A stretch of DNA of 64,000 nt from Dichetophora obliterata (taxonomy: Eukaryota; Arthropoda; Insecta; Diptera; Sciomyzidae), in the NCBI GenBank assembly GCA_963920525.1, contig OY986435.1, positions 274,246,348-274,310,347 of the forward strand, in the 5' to 3' direction. Positions 1 through 11,639 of the stretch are shown here, one piece after another. The translations under genes and the position numbers were made by a program. Numbering within the stretch: the first letter of the stretch is position 1; each line of letters begins with the position of its first letter. The notes below the pieces were generated by a model that ran no database searches, had not been told where the DNA came from, and saw only the letters and a list, made by a program, of their open reading frames with translations.

Positions 1-282
1 AATTTATAATTCTAAAAATTCTTTGTGAATTGAATTCTTTGTAAATATCATTCAAATGAATAAAAAAATTTTCTTCAATCGGAATAGCGAAAATGACTAA
101 TTGTAATCAATGTGAATTAAAAATTTTATTTATAAATCAATTTTGCATTCATTAAATGCATTTTTATGTCGTTATTCAGTTGCACTTAAAATTCTGAATA
201 CACGCTTAGAAATCTTGGATTAAATTCTAATAAAAACTGTATTGTGTATTAGGGCGTAACGATAGAAACCGATTCAGTTTGA

Positions 283-1290
283 TTAGCAATAAAAACTTGC
301 AAATGGTCGAAAAAAAAATTTTGGATATAATTTTTTTTTTTTTTAACCCATACCGGCCCGGCGTTTTAACCTTTTTCAAACGCAAAAAGTCGATTTTTTA
401 CAGTTTTTGCGACGTAGCATCCGTGCTATTGAAGTGACGTTATTACAATATAAAAAAAAAGTTTAGATATTTTAAATACAAACATTTTGGTATACTGCTT
501 AACTCTCTGAGACATTTGGTTCCCGAGATATATATTTTTTAAGGAAAAATCGGAGGGTTATCAAAATTCCTATTTTTTTTTACTTTTTGATTTTTAATAG
601 AAAAACTATTCAAGATACGATATAAAAATGTTCTATATTTATTTTTACCAACGCATTGCGCTTCTTTTGGTGTTAAATACTTCATTCTTTGACTTTCTTT
701 TAACCCATACCGACCCACCTCTTTGACCTTTTTTAATAAAAAAAATCAATTTTTATATATTTGCGGCTTAGCGTCCATACTATTGAAGTGATGTAATTAC
801 ATTTTGATAAAAAAGTTTAGATAATTTTAATTCAAATATTTTGGTATACTGTTTAACTATCTAAGGCATCTGGTTCCAGAGATATATATTTTTATTGGAA
901 AAATCGAGGGTTAACAAAATTCATATTGTTTCAAGATACGATATAAAATTGTTCTTCACTAAGCTTTGGCAACTTTAAGTCTCAAACATTTAACTCTTGG
1001 ACTTTCTCTTAACCCATACCGGCCCACATCTTTGACCAATTTAAAAACAAACAAATTTTTTATGCTAGAAATCTATCTTAGACATCTGGTTCTTAAGATA
1101 TATGTTTATATTAATAGAGACGTCGGAGAGTTATCAAAAACCTATTTTTTACTTTTTGTTTTTTAATAAAAAAAACTTTTTAAGATACGATATGGAAACG
1201 TTTTGCACCAATTTTCATAAATGCTGTACGCATCTTTTAGTTTCAAACACTTAACTTTTATACTTTCTCTTAAACCATATCATTGTTACT
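283..1290 (+). repeat. Left terminal inverted arm, three ~330 bp subunits
   Basis: Each subunit opens with TAACCCATACCGGCCC, then has a CTTTGACC-like word, a TATTGAAGTGACGT-like word, a TTTTGGTATACTG word, and GAGATATATATTTTT followed by a stretch around GGTTATCAAAATTCC. The units start at 344, 701 and 1010, spaced 357 and 309 bp. Repeated subterminal words at regular spacing are typical of transposase-binding sites; that role is inferred. Confidence 0.8.
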
Positions 1291-1555
1291 GAACTGATAG
1301 AATTTAAATTACTGCAAAGCCTACTAAGGCGAATAAGCTTAATTTTTTGAAAAACTTTTGAATTTTTTTAGTTTGAATCCGGGTTGCTGCGTTTGGCTGA
1401 ACGTTGTTTTTTGGTTTTCGCGTTTTTGGGCAAGCTTTCAAATTGATTCGTTTTCCTGTCGGTGTTTCACGCGTTTTCAAGGCTTTGTTGTGGCAGAACC
1501 GCCCAGTTTCTAGTGGTTTTATCTTAAGAGTGAAAGTGAAATAAAAAAAAGTGAA

Positions 1556-4000
1556 ATGCTACGTCGAAAGGTAGCAATAATAAACCGCAATCCTCGCGAG
1601 CTTCCGGCAAGAAGTTTACCGACAGGTGAAGATGTAATTTTAGCGCTTCAATATGCGAAGCAACATTTAAACTTGGATTGGAAAGAAGCCGAAAAAAGTG
1701 TTGCGTTAGAAATTATTAAATTATGGAACAAAGCATCTATTCCAACAAATACTTCGCAAAGAGTTCTTGCAAAAGTAAAAGCTCTGAACCAAGCATTTTT
1801 AAAATTGTTGAAAACGAATAAAGTGCAGATGAAAGGTCAAAAATATATCCAAAGATGTTCAGTATTCCGCGTAAGTTGTTTTATCTCTGTGAAATTTTGC
1901 TTCACAGTGAATGTATCTTTTATTTGTTAATTATTTTTCAGTCCGACGCATTGCAACTCTTTGACATTTGTAGTTGTAAATGCATGGTTCTCAAGAAGTG
2001 TGTTTGCAAAAGAAATGATAAAGTTGAACTAATAGAACACGCATTTCTCATCGACCAGCGTACTGAACGAAGAATGGTGATCGATTCAGTCGATTTACAT
2101 ACCTCAGAGATCCTGGAGAGACGACTGATTCGCCAGAATCGAACAAATAATGAAGCACTGGAATCAATAAGCCAGCCAATTGCATCTTCTTCGACTGCAG
2201 CAGCTGGGCATCTTCAACTTAAGCGTGCGCGTCCAGACTTCTCCCACTTATTTACACAAGAATCATTATCTTCTTCCGAATCTGAGCAAGTCACTGGATG
2301 GGATAGCGATGATCAGACGTTCAACTGGTTGTCTATTACAAATGTTGCGAAGACAGCCGACAGATACGATGTATCTAACACAGCCACAGCAGCAATTGCA
2401 TCTGCAGCTTACTTAGACGCCGGTTTGATCACGTCCCAAGATAAACAATACGTTGTCGATCGTATGAAAGTTTATCGGGCTCGACGAGCACTTCGCATGA
2501 TGACTTCGGAAGGCATCAGTGAAGCAGTTACAGTCCATGCGTTCTTTTTCGACGGAAGAAAAGACTTAACACTGAAATATCAGAACGGCTGCCTGAAGAA
2601 AATCAAAGAGGAACACATTTCCATAATACAGGAATCCGGTTCGCTCTTTTTCTCGCATGTTTCAGTTGATGAAAGCACATCAGTCACTATCATGAACACA
2701 ATGAAGGACCGATTCATTGACAAAAATGTTGACTTGTCATCAATTAAAGCAATTGGTTGCGATGGCACAAATGTCAATGTTGGAAGAGAGCATGGTGTTA
2801 TTCGCTTGTTTGAACTAACAATGGGCTCACCTGTACAATGGTTTGTGTGCTTACTGCACGCAAACGAATTGCCATTGCGTGTGCTGGTGAAAACTTATAT
2901 CGGGGCAACGCAAGACCCAAACAACTTCACTTGGCGGAAAATTGAAAAATTGTACGGAGATGGTTATTGTAGATTTCGAAAAAATATCTTTCGACGAAGA
3001 CTTGATAGATTTTAACACGGCTTTGCTGAATACAGATTGTAAATATCTTATAGATATTTGTAGAATCATTTCTTCAGGAGTTGTGCCAGAAAACTTCGAG
3101 CATCGTGCGCCAGGTAAAATATAAAACTAAATGATACTTCCTTGGATAGATTTTAATACCATATATATTATTCCAGGAAAGATGTCGCATTCACGCTGGA
3201 CAACGACAGCAAACTGCATCTGCCGGGTGTATATCGCAAGCGCAAAGCCTTCAGCTGCCCTGAAAATATTAGTTACTTATATTTTAAAAGTCTACGCTCC
3301 GATAAGTATAGCAATCAAGCGTCACCCAGCTTGCGTAAGTGGTGCACTACATATCCACAAGGTCATCAAGTTGTCCCGGTTTCTTGTATCCCTTGTGCCA
3401 GCGGTAACAATGTGTGCATTTAACAAATGCATTCAACGTAAAGGCTATTTCGCGCATCCAGAAAACATTCTTTTGGCGATGTGCAACGACGTTAGAGAAC
3501 CGATTCGTTCGTTGGCATATCAACGAATTTTAGATGCGCGCAATGCGTTATCCGAAGCTACAGTTCCCGTCGTCCGTGAGTTCAAGGTTCCAATGCTGAA
3601 CTATTCATGCACAGACTACGTTGACATGATCCGCTGGCAAAAAGTTTCGCCCGACCAGCAAACACCTCCAATTTTACGCGATCTTTCCATTACGAAAGAT
3701 AATATCGTGCGACTGCCTAAATATAAGATCACAGATCCTCAGTTTGAAGGAAATACGTTAAATGCTGCAGGAGAAGAAATTAAGTTCGATATCGACCTTC
3801 AAAGCCTACCATGTCATTCGCAGGCCGTAGAAAGATGCGTCAAAACAGTGACAGAAGCCTCAAAACACGTTTCGAGCGAGCCTCAACGCGAGGGATACAT
3901 TATAGCAAAACTTCGCCATCGATGCATAATGCCATCATTTAATACAAAAAAACAGTTCACTGCTGACAGTAACGATGTTGCTTTTCAACCAAAAGTTTAA
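1556..4000 (+). pseudogene. Transposase-like gene, two introns, one frameshift
   Basis: Exon 1 is 1556-1870, starting at an ATG after an A-rich leader. Intron 1 is 1871-1941 (GTAAGT...TTTTTCAG). The frame then runs from 1942 to a one-base slip near 2929-2935 (an extra T in ACTTGG is the simplest reading), continues to 3113, and intron 2 is 3114-3176 (GTAAAA...TTCCAG). The last exon ends at a TAA at 3998-4000. Joined length is about 770 residues. Visible features are a cysteine cluster (FDICSCKC...CVCK) just after intron 1, an RNase H-like stretch IGCDGTNVNVG, then CLLHANELPLR, SHSRWTTTAN after intron 2, and a conserved-looking end with HSQAVERCVKTVTEAS. I recognise the CLLHANELPLR family only as uncharacterised, transposase-like proteins of insects and cnidarians. 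The triad (D in GCDGTN, a later D or E, E in AVERC) is a guess. Apart from the slip the frame is open, so this is a recently active or only just broken copy. Confidence 0.75.
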
Positions 4001-4011
4001 AATCAAAGTTC

Positions 4012-4017
4012 AATAAA
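4012..4017 (+). terminator. Polyadenylation signal AATAAA
   Basis: AATAAA lies 12 bp after the stop codon of the transposase-like gene and before the right inverted arm, so the transcript would end inside the element. Confidence 0.55.
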
Positions 4018-4084
4018 AAACATAAAAATGACATCGCAAATGGTTTTTTTTTAATATTTTTACAATTTATTTTGGTCGAGTTTA

Positions 4085-4940
4085 GCCTGAAAGGTAAGTA
4101 TTCGATATACCAGAGCACGAAAAAAAGGTGGGCCGGTATGGGTTAAGAGAAAGTCAGAAAGTCTCAGATAGTTAAACAGTATATTAACATGTTTGTCTCA
4201 AATTATCTTCACTGTTCTAATACATAATAACGTCAAAATACCAAAAAATTTGATTTTTGGAGTTTACAAATTAAAAATAAAAAAGTAAAAAAATAGGAAT
4301 TTTGATAACCCTCCGGTTTTTCCTATAAAAATATATATCTCAGGAACCAGACGCCTCAGATAGTTAAACAGTATACCAAAATGTTTGTATTCAAATTATC
4401 TTAACTTTTTCATCAAAATGTAATAACATTACTTCAATAATATGGACGCAATACCGCATAAATATAAAAAAAATGATTTTTTGCGATTAAAAAAGGTCAA
4501 AGAGGTGGGTCGGAATGGGTTAATAAAAAGTCAAATAATTAAGTTTTTGATACCAAAAGATGCGCAATGCGTTTGTGAAGATAAATGTAGAACGTTTTTA
4601 TATCGTATCTTGAATAGTTTTTCTATTAAAAATCAAAAAGTAAAAAAAAAAAGGAATTTTGATAACCCTCTGATTTTTCCTCTAAAAATATATATCTCGA
4701 GAACCAGATGACTCAGATAGTTAAGCGGTGTACCAAAATGTTTGTATTTAAATTATCTAAATTTTTATACCTCATTGAAATGACGTCACTTCAATATTAC
4801 GGATTCTATGCCGCAAAAACTGCAAAAAATCGACTTTTTGCGTTTAAAAAAGGTCAAAACGCCGGGCCGGTATGGGTTAAAAAAAAAAAATAAAAATTTC
4901 CAAAATTTTTTTTCATCCATTTGCAAGTTTTTATCGCTAA
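4085..4940 (-). repeat. Right terminal inverted arm
   Basis: This is the reverse complement of the left arm, with the same subunit order. Motif copies at 4129-4145, 4506-4522 and 4863-4879 are spaced 377 and 357 bp. The outermost subunit is best preserved and matches the left end across the poly-T, CCGGCCCGGCGTTTT and ACTTGCAAATGG words. Confidence 0.75.
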
Positions 4941-7139
4941 GGAACTTTGATCAGGAAAAAAAAGTGTGAGAGTGTTATTCCCTATTGTGTATATCACCAC
5001 CACACCAGAATTGCATTAGAATCTAATATATGCCAAATATTAAAATGGAATTATAATCCCATAATACTAGATTGTAATACAGACTTGGAATATAAATTGA
5101 GTTTAGAGCAATACTACTCTGGCTTAATTTCAATACATTTGGAATCAAGTTTAATACTTCAGTTATTAAAAAGTAATATATTTTAAAAAAATGTCCTGAA
5201 CTGGTGGGATTTCTTGTTATGCTTACAACATAATAAATGCAGGACTAAAAATCAACATTTATATTTATGAAATATAGATAAAAATCTATTATATGTTTAC
5301 TTACTTTTAAAACTCAAATGAAATAAAAAGAAAATATTTGGTTAACCAATAAAAAAATATTTATTCATTTAGAGTTTTTTTTTATAACATACTGTTTTTC
5401 GTTAACAAAAACTATTTTTTTTTTTGTTTTATTTTGACAATGTATGCGTAACTAATAATACAAAAGCTATTTGATGCAACAATTTCTATGCAATTAAGAT
5501 AATCTATAAAACATAACCTATCATATGAATACACATAAATATAAATTTAATTTTTATAGTTGCTGCACTGCAATCTTAAAAGATTTGCAGCTTCGTTGAC
5601 CATACATCTTCGAGAAGTGTCTTTTAATTACGATTTTCTTTCGTACTCCCTCAATATCCCAGTGGGGAAATGAGAATTTATTACTGCCATAACTAGCTCA
5701 GTAACTAGTTATCTTGTAAGCACATGTCATTACGACTTCGCTTACAATTTGTAAATAAATAATGTCAAACAAAATGCGCCGTGACAACAGTCGTGAACCT
5801 AGCCTATCAACTCAAAACATTACGTCCTCGCTTACGATTTAAAAATAAATAACCTAAGCTGTAATACCTGTTAATTAAACAAAAAATATATTTTTTTTTG
5901 TTATGTCAGTTCATGTTTTCAATCTTAAAAAATATTTTGGTCTCCTCAAACAAAAACAACAACAAATAAGAGCATAAAAAAATGCGCATTCAATTATTGC
6001 TGTTCTGAGACCGGTTTCGATGCGTAAAGTGCAATTTCTAGATCTTAAGTGCTTAATGTGATTTCTATGCGTTCGATTGATCAAGTTTATACTGTAAAGT
6101 GAAATAAAACAAAACACTTAAACAAAAATCAATACGGTAGGTTTGATTGGAAAACGAAATAACAATTATTTATTATATATTTACTATTATAATAAGTTTT
6201 ACTATTATTATAGGCAAAAAAAAAATTTAGCTTGACATGTTAAAAAAGATAAATATAATTTGAAGCTAAGAAAAATAAACTTAACTCTGGCAGACACTGG
6301 TAATTTTTCAGAAGATTCTGAAAATTTATGAATTGATGAAAACAAGTGTGATGTAGAAAAAAAAAATTAAAATTAACCATTAAAGACAGTTCAGGGATCT
6401 CAAAAATGTAGCTCAATGGAAAGAATCGCCTCAAGTTCCCTGGGTGGATATTTATTAATTTTTGTTTTAATGTGCAATGTCTTTCCAAATGATTACTACG
6501 AAATTAGTATTATTTATATTTAATAACAGGTGCACTTTTAAAGCATAATAAGGAGAAATTTGAAATAGATCTAAAAAAGTGCTTCAAAAACTATAAAAAT
6601 ATTTTCTTTACAAATAAATGTATCAACGAAAAAAATGCTTCATTAAAACAAGACTAGCTTTTATTAATTTTTAATTTAGATGTTTAATGAGTTTTCATTT
6701 TTTGTTATAATTTATTTAAAAACTTGTTATTTGTTAATACAAATACGTATTTTTGGATTTTATTAAGTTTTTTAAAATTTTTGTATTAAACTTTACTTTT
6801 TTTATATAGGCATATTTTATTAATAAAAAATTAATTTCAACTAAAATAAAACAAGTTCTTCCTTTTGGCAGTAATAAAGCTAAGTTATACTGGAGGTAAT
6901 GGGTTACATTCTGACTTACAAGTTATACGAGAGGGAATTAGTTACCCTATGACTCAGGCCTGAAGACAAGGGGGTTTTTAATTCCTAAATCCCCCCTTAG
7001 GGTCTAAAAAGTATAAAAATCTAATAAATTAGCATTAAGGTAACTAAAGGTGGTTAAATTTTAAGGGCCGATGCTGATTTTGAATAAAACACAAATTATT
7101 TAAGAAATTATTGTCATTTCTTTTTATTATGATAGTATT
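4941..7139. other. AT-rich gap without recognised genes
   Basis: No coding region is supported. A short direct duplication sits at about 5728-5762 and 5818-5852 (CATTACGNCNTCGCTTAC followed by AAATAAATAA), spaced 90 bp. A C-run (AATCCCCCCTTAGGG) lies near 6990. The rest is homopolymer-rich A/T sequence. Confidence 0.6.
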
Positions 7140-7150
7140 AGTATGGTTCA

Positions 7151-8005
7151 ATTATGTATGAAACAAAATATTGGCCAAATTTTCGATCACGCTGAGACAT
7201 AATTGAGGTTCTATGCCGTTAATGTGCTGAATTATCTCATCCTTTAGCTCCTGAATTGTTGCTGGCTTATCGACGTACACATTTTCTTTCAAATAACCCC
7301 AAAGAAAGAAGTCCAACGGTGTCAAATCACATGACCTTGACGGCCAATTGACATCGCCACCACGTGAGATAACACGGCCATTGAATTTGTCGCGCAAAAG
7401 AGCGCATAGCTGTGTGGCAAGTGGCAGCGTTCTGTTGAAACCACATATCGTCAACATCCATATCTTCCAGTTCGAGCCATAAAAAGTTCGTTATCATCTC
7501 ACGATAGCGAACACCATTCACAGTAACTGCCTGACCGGCCTCATTTTGGAAAAAAATACGGCCTGATGATGCCGCCAGCCCATAAACCGCACCAAACAGT
7601 CACTCTTTGTGGGTGCATTGGTTTTTCGACAATCACTCTTGGATTATCATTCGCCCAAATACGGCAATTCTGCTTATTGGCGAATCCACTGAGGTGAAAA
7701 TGTGCCTCATCACTGAAGATGATTTTCTACGAAAATTGATCATCCACTGTTGCCATTTCTTGCCACCATTCTGACCATGGACGAAGCTTGAAATGGTCAA
7801 GAGGCTTTAGTTCTTGAGTCAATTGTACCTTGTAAGCGTGTAAGTGCAAGTCTTTATGCATAGTGTTCATCAACGACGAGCGTGAGAGGTGCAATTGTAT
7901 GGCACGACGACGAGTTGAGGTGGACGGCTCTTCAGCCACACTATCGCGAATTGCAGCAATATTTTCTGCAGTACGAGCTGTACGAGCATGCACTTGTGTT
8001 TTCAC
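7151..8005 (-). pseudogene. Tc1/mariner-family transposase remnant, DD41D type
   Basis: Read on the minus strand, the N-terminal half (7727-8005) has a helix-turn-helix-like stretch (RRRAIQLHLSRSS). The catalytic region continues in shifted frames: IFSDEAHFHLSGF (first Asp), WFQQNAATCHTA where relatives have QQDGATCHT (second Asp changed to Asn), then RVISRGGDVNWPSRSCDLTPLDFFLWG with the last Asp. Allowing for a shift near 7405, the second and third acidic positions are about 41 residues apart, as in the DD41D group. The end (ELKDEIIQHINGIEPQLC) is typical of insect Tc1/mariner relatives. At least two frameshifts and the lost Asp show it is dead. No terminal repeats were found. Assignment to the IS630-Tc1-mariner superfamily is firm; the DD41D subgroup is probable. 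Confidence 0.8.
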
Positions 8006-11000
8006 ATCTCCTACACAGTAAAAAATATGAGCATAAATTTTATACTATTTTGTATACATATAAATCCAAACAAAAAATGTTATAAAATTTATACCATCAA
8101 ATCATATAAAGTTTTCCAGACCATTTTTCTCGTCAGACCAATCGAAACAACTATATTTTTAAATTTCCCGATTTCGGTGAATTTTTTGATTAACATATTA
8201 TATCCATATGAAATTTTTAAATTATATTTGTTTTATTATTTTCATAATATTGAGTGGTATAAAATTTATAAATTACTAGCTGATATACCCGGTGTTACTC
8301 GAGAGTCTTTTATATAAACATTTTAACATACACTTCTCGATTAAATGTTTTTTAAAATTGGGAATAATGAAAAACATGTTGAATTTTATTTTATTTAATT
8401 TTATTTATCCACCGTTTGCTAGGAAATTAAACGAACATTGATCCAAAAAAGTTTAGGAAAATTTTTGTTGTTGGTGGTTCCATCTCTTGCGGTGAGCTAA
8501 TTGAATTCAAAGAAGCGGTACGAAAAACAGATTTTAAAAATTTAAAAGAATTTTTATATTAACTCAATCTTAAAGCAAGCACAATTACCTTTTCACCTGA
8601 GGGGGGAGGGGGCAGGGGGTGTGGAGGCACAATATAAGTAGATCAATTAAAGAAAATTTTATATAATCCAAAATGTTCGTAGTTACTTTAGACACACAAC
8701 TGCATTCTTAGAGATATATGGGGACGTTCAAACTATATAAAGAATTTTAACAAAAAACTAAGTTGTATTAATTTTTATTATTAGTGGGTTTTATAGGAAA
8801 ACAATATATGAACAGATTAAGGAAATTGTAATTTTTAATTTTTTAAAATTTATTTCAACTAAATCGGGCTAGTGGTTGTCGAGCTATGTCAAACAACAGG
8901 GCCTAAAACGTGATAAATTCCCCAATACGAAAGTACTAACTTCAAATCGATATTAAAAATATTTTGGCAGGTAAGAAGACAAAACGAATGATGCAGAAAT
9001 TCTTCTTTTTTGGTCTAGTTTCACATACAGTTCTCAGAATTGAGTTGGCAAATCATGTGTTGTACTGTGTTATTTTACCTGTAAATATAAAATATAAGGG
9101 CAATTACTTGAAGTGACACTACTTAAAAAATTATATAAAAAAAACTAAAAAAGAACCCATTTTTATTTTTTGATATGGTATAGGTGAAGGATAAACCTTT
9201 ATAAAAAAGTAATACACCTTAAAAAAAATCCTTGATCTTTTTGGATTTTTCGTTAGTTAAAATTTCCTTTTTTTTATAAATTTTTTACAGTGTAATTTTT
9301 TTTGTGTCATAAAACGTGTCATAAAGCTTGTTAAAATATCTTTTTAATGATACCAAGATCATGGAAATCGGTTCAGCCGATTCTGAGTTATTGTAGTTTA
9401 AATGGAGCTCTTTTTGACCATTTTCGCGTTTTTTCGAAAACTTTCCCACTGTGCCACGCCCAAAAAAATCGCAAAACAGTCATTTATAAAAATGAGAGTT
9501 TGTTTGTATTAATCAAATTTAGCTATGAACAAAATTTCATCGATATCTGAGGGGGTCGGGTTCAATGCATCTCGATTTTTACATGAAATTCATCATAAAA
9601 GCTTATTTATTCAAAATGTTTTTCACATGTTGCAAGTAGGAAATCGCTGAAATAAAAGATGCAAGAGAAAAAAATTTTAATTTTTTTTTTGGTTGCATGG
9701 TTTTCTAGTTAGTTCAATTCGTATTTTGATAAAATATTTCCTTTACTATGGGTAATTTTTTCATGTTAAAAATTATAATAGCCGACTCCCAAACAGACAC
9801 ATACTTAAAAAACATTTTCATTTAAGCAGCAACCTTTTTAAAATCGTCTCCATGGAATCGTAATGGAGCAAACTAAAAGCAAAAAAAAAAACAAAAATAC
9901 GGATGGAGTAAAAATTAATTTTTAATTATACACATCGATTATTTTGTATGAACTCAGGCAGCAAAGCAAGAAATGCAGTCATCTATCGACGAACAGCAGC
10001 CAGCAATCGACGAAGCCATCAATGCACCAAGTTGCCAGCTCGTATAGATTTAAAGCCGCAGCAAGTGCATTACGGAAGATACGTTGTATAGTCCTAATAT
10101 ACAAACATACACACACACAGCTTTTGTGATGATGCTATTTTTATTGCTTGCCCGCTTAACAATGTGTTGATGCGCTTTATTCTTGAGAGTATCAGTTGAA
10201 AATAGTATGAAAAAATTATATCTTCGAAAGCGGCATCTGTGGGTGGAAAATTGCTTCTGTTAAAAAGTAGTGGAACGAAGAAAAACTCTTTTACAAGCCC
10301 GTTCCGTCACTCAACCAAACTCGACTAGTAGTGAGTGGCGTTCGTTTTAGTGACGTCTTTGAGCTAAATTCAATTTTATCGAAAGAAAATTGAAATCTCA
10401 TCATGCTTCGCTGCTTTAATGTGTACATAAATACAAATTCATAGAAAACAAAAAAATACCATGAATCCCTTTGTGTATATGTCGAAGTCTAAGTTTTCGT
10501 TCAACTTTTGCCATATTAACATTGCTTTTAAATAGCACAGAGATACCTTTTTAGAGCCAACATCCAAAAAGTATCTTGGCTGAAAAGGAAAGAAGACTCC
10601 GCAAAAATGCCAAGACTGGCGCCAACAATGACGAGGGTGATGGCGACGACTACGAAGAAGACTAAGACGAAGAAGCCGAAGGTGCAGGTTTGGCATCAAA
10701 ATGAATTGCAGCCATCATCAGTGTATTTCATTCTACTTTGTCTGTCTTCACTGGTTCACTTTGAGGCAACCAGTCACTTGCGATCCATCCAGCTAGCCAG
10801 CCATGTAGTGAGTCAGTCAGTTGTTCTAATGGTCAGTAGGTAGACGTCAGGTTCAATTTATTTTTTGATCAATCAAATTTGTAACGTTGTCGAAATGCCG
10901 AAAAATGAAAAGTCGTTTCTGAGAGATTGTATTGGTAAGAGGAATAACGGGAGCAAGATGTTGAGAGTGCTGGTATGTCTATAAAATTAAATGTATTTTT

Positions 11001-11173
11001 TTTTAGAAAAAGTTTAAATTCAAAAGTGAATTTTACAAACCTTTAACTGAAGGAAGTGTTACTCTGAGAGTTTTTGAAAATTACTTCAAATATCTCAGTG
11101 GATTTTAGTAGCCGGCTAGTCGAGAGTTTTTTTTCGACTAGCCCAAAAAAGCGTTTTTTCAAAGACAAGGATT
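8006..11173. other. Non-coding gap, mostly AT-rich
   Basis: No gene is recognised. There is a G-rich island at 8601-8627, a stretch near 8276-8310 (CTAGCTGATATACCCGGTG) that resembles ends of common insect repeats, a lysine-rich low-complexity stretch near 10600-10690 that is probably not coding, and a perfect 10 bp hairpin (GGCTAGTCGA) at about 11113-11143. Confidence 0.5.
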
Positions 11174-11187
11174 ATGATTCATTCACA

Positions 11188-11625
11188 ATCAATCCAAATT
11201 GCTCCTCAGAGATTTTAACACTCGGAGAGCAAAATTGTGCATAAGCTTAGGCAAACCGAATCTTAGGATTCTAACGGGGTTTCTTACAGGACACTGTAAA
11301 CTGAAATACCACCTGATGAAATTGGGCATAGAGACCGATAGTAACTGCCGTTTCTGTGAAGAAGCAGAGGAGACTCCAATACATCTACTTACAAACTGCG
11401 ACGCCGTGGCTCGCAGACGTAAACTAGCACTGGGGAACTATGAGCTGAGTCTAGAGCAGGTTTCATCCCTTGAACCTTAGAATGTTCTCAAATTCATTAG
11501 AGAAATAGGGTTGGATGAAATTCTGTAATCCGCAAACCCAGCGGAGCTTTGAGAAGGAGGTACAATAGATCTCATCAAGGTCGCAGTACGCATCTCCACC
11601 ACACAACATTAACATTAACATTAAC
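11188..11625 (+). mobile_element. 5'-truncated non-LTR retrotransposon with perfect 14 bp TSD
   Basis: ATGATTCATTCACA occurs exactly at 11174-11187 and again at 11626-11639, directly flanking the insert. The insert ends in three AACATT units (about 11606-11625), a simple-sequence tail of the sort left by target-primed reverse transcription. It carries only the last part of the pol reading frame plus a short 3' UTR, so the insertion was severely 5'-truncated. An intact duplication and an open fragment point to a fairly young insertion. Confidence 0.85.
11199..11480 (+). pseudogene. C-terminal pol fragment of an I/R1-group LINE
   Basis: The 93-residue reading frame contains ILTGFLTGHCKLKYHLMKLG, then a cysteine/histidine module (CRFCEEAEETPIHLLTNC), then RRRKLALG. 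This is the region following the RNase H domain in I- and R1-like LINEs, with a CCHC-type finger of unclear function. It lacks endonuclease, RT and most of RNase H because of the 5' truncation. It stops at a TAG at 11478-11480. The family type is clear; the exact clade is not. Confidence 0.7.
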
Positions 11626-11639
11626 ATGATTCATTCACA

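Larger units (their letters stand above)
283..4940 (+). mobile_element. DNA transposon with ~1 kb iteron-bearing inverted arms
   Basis: The outer ends match in inverted orientation: TTAGC(A/G)ATAAAAACTTGC at 283-300 and its complement ending at 4940. The match continues with indels for about 1 kb inward. Each arm repeats a 17 bp motif of the form TAACCCATACCGGCCCR three times, in mirror order: 344-360, 701-717 and 1010-1026 on the left; complements at 4129-4145, 4506-4522 and 4863-4879 on the right. A fourth decayed copy lies near 1271. The arms enclose one spliced transposase-like gene on the + strand. A candidate 5 bp flanking duplication is TTTGA at 278-282 and 4946-4950, but it does not abut the matched end on the right, so the target site is unsettled. 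The superfamily is not assigned; a Sola-type element is one possibility, recalled and not searched. Confidence 0.85.
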
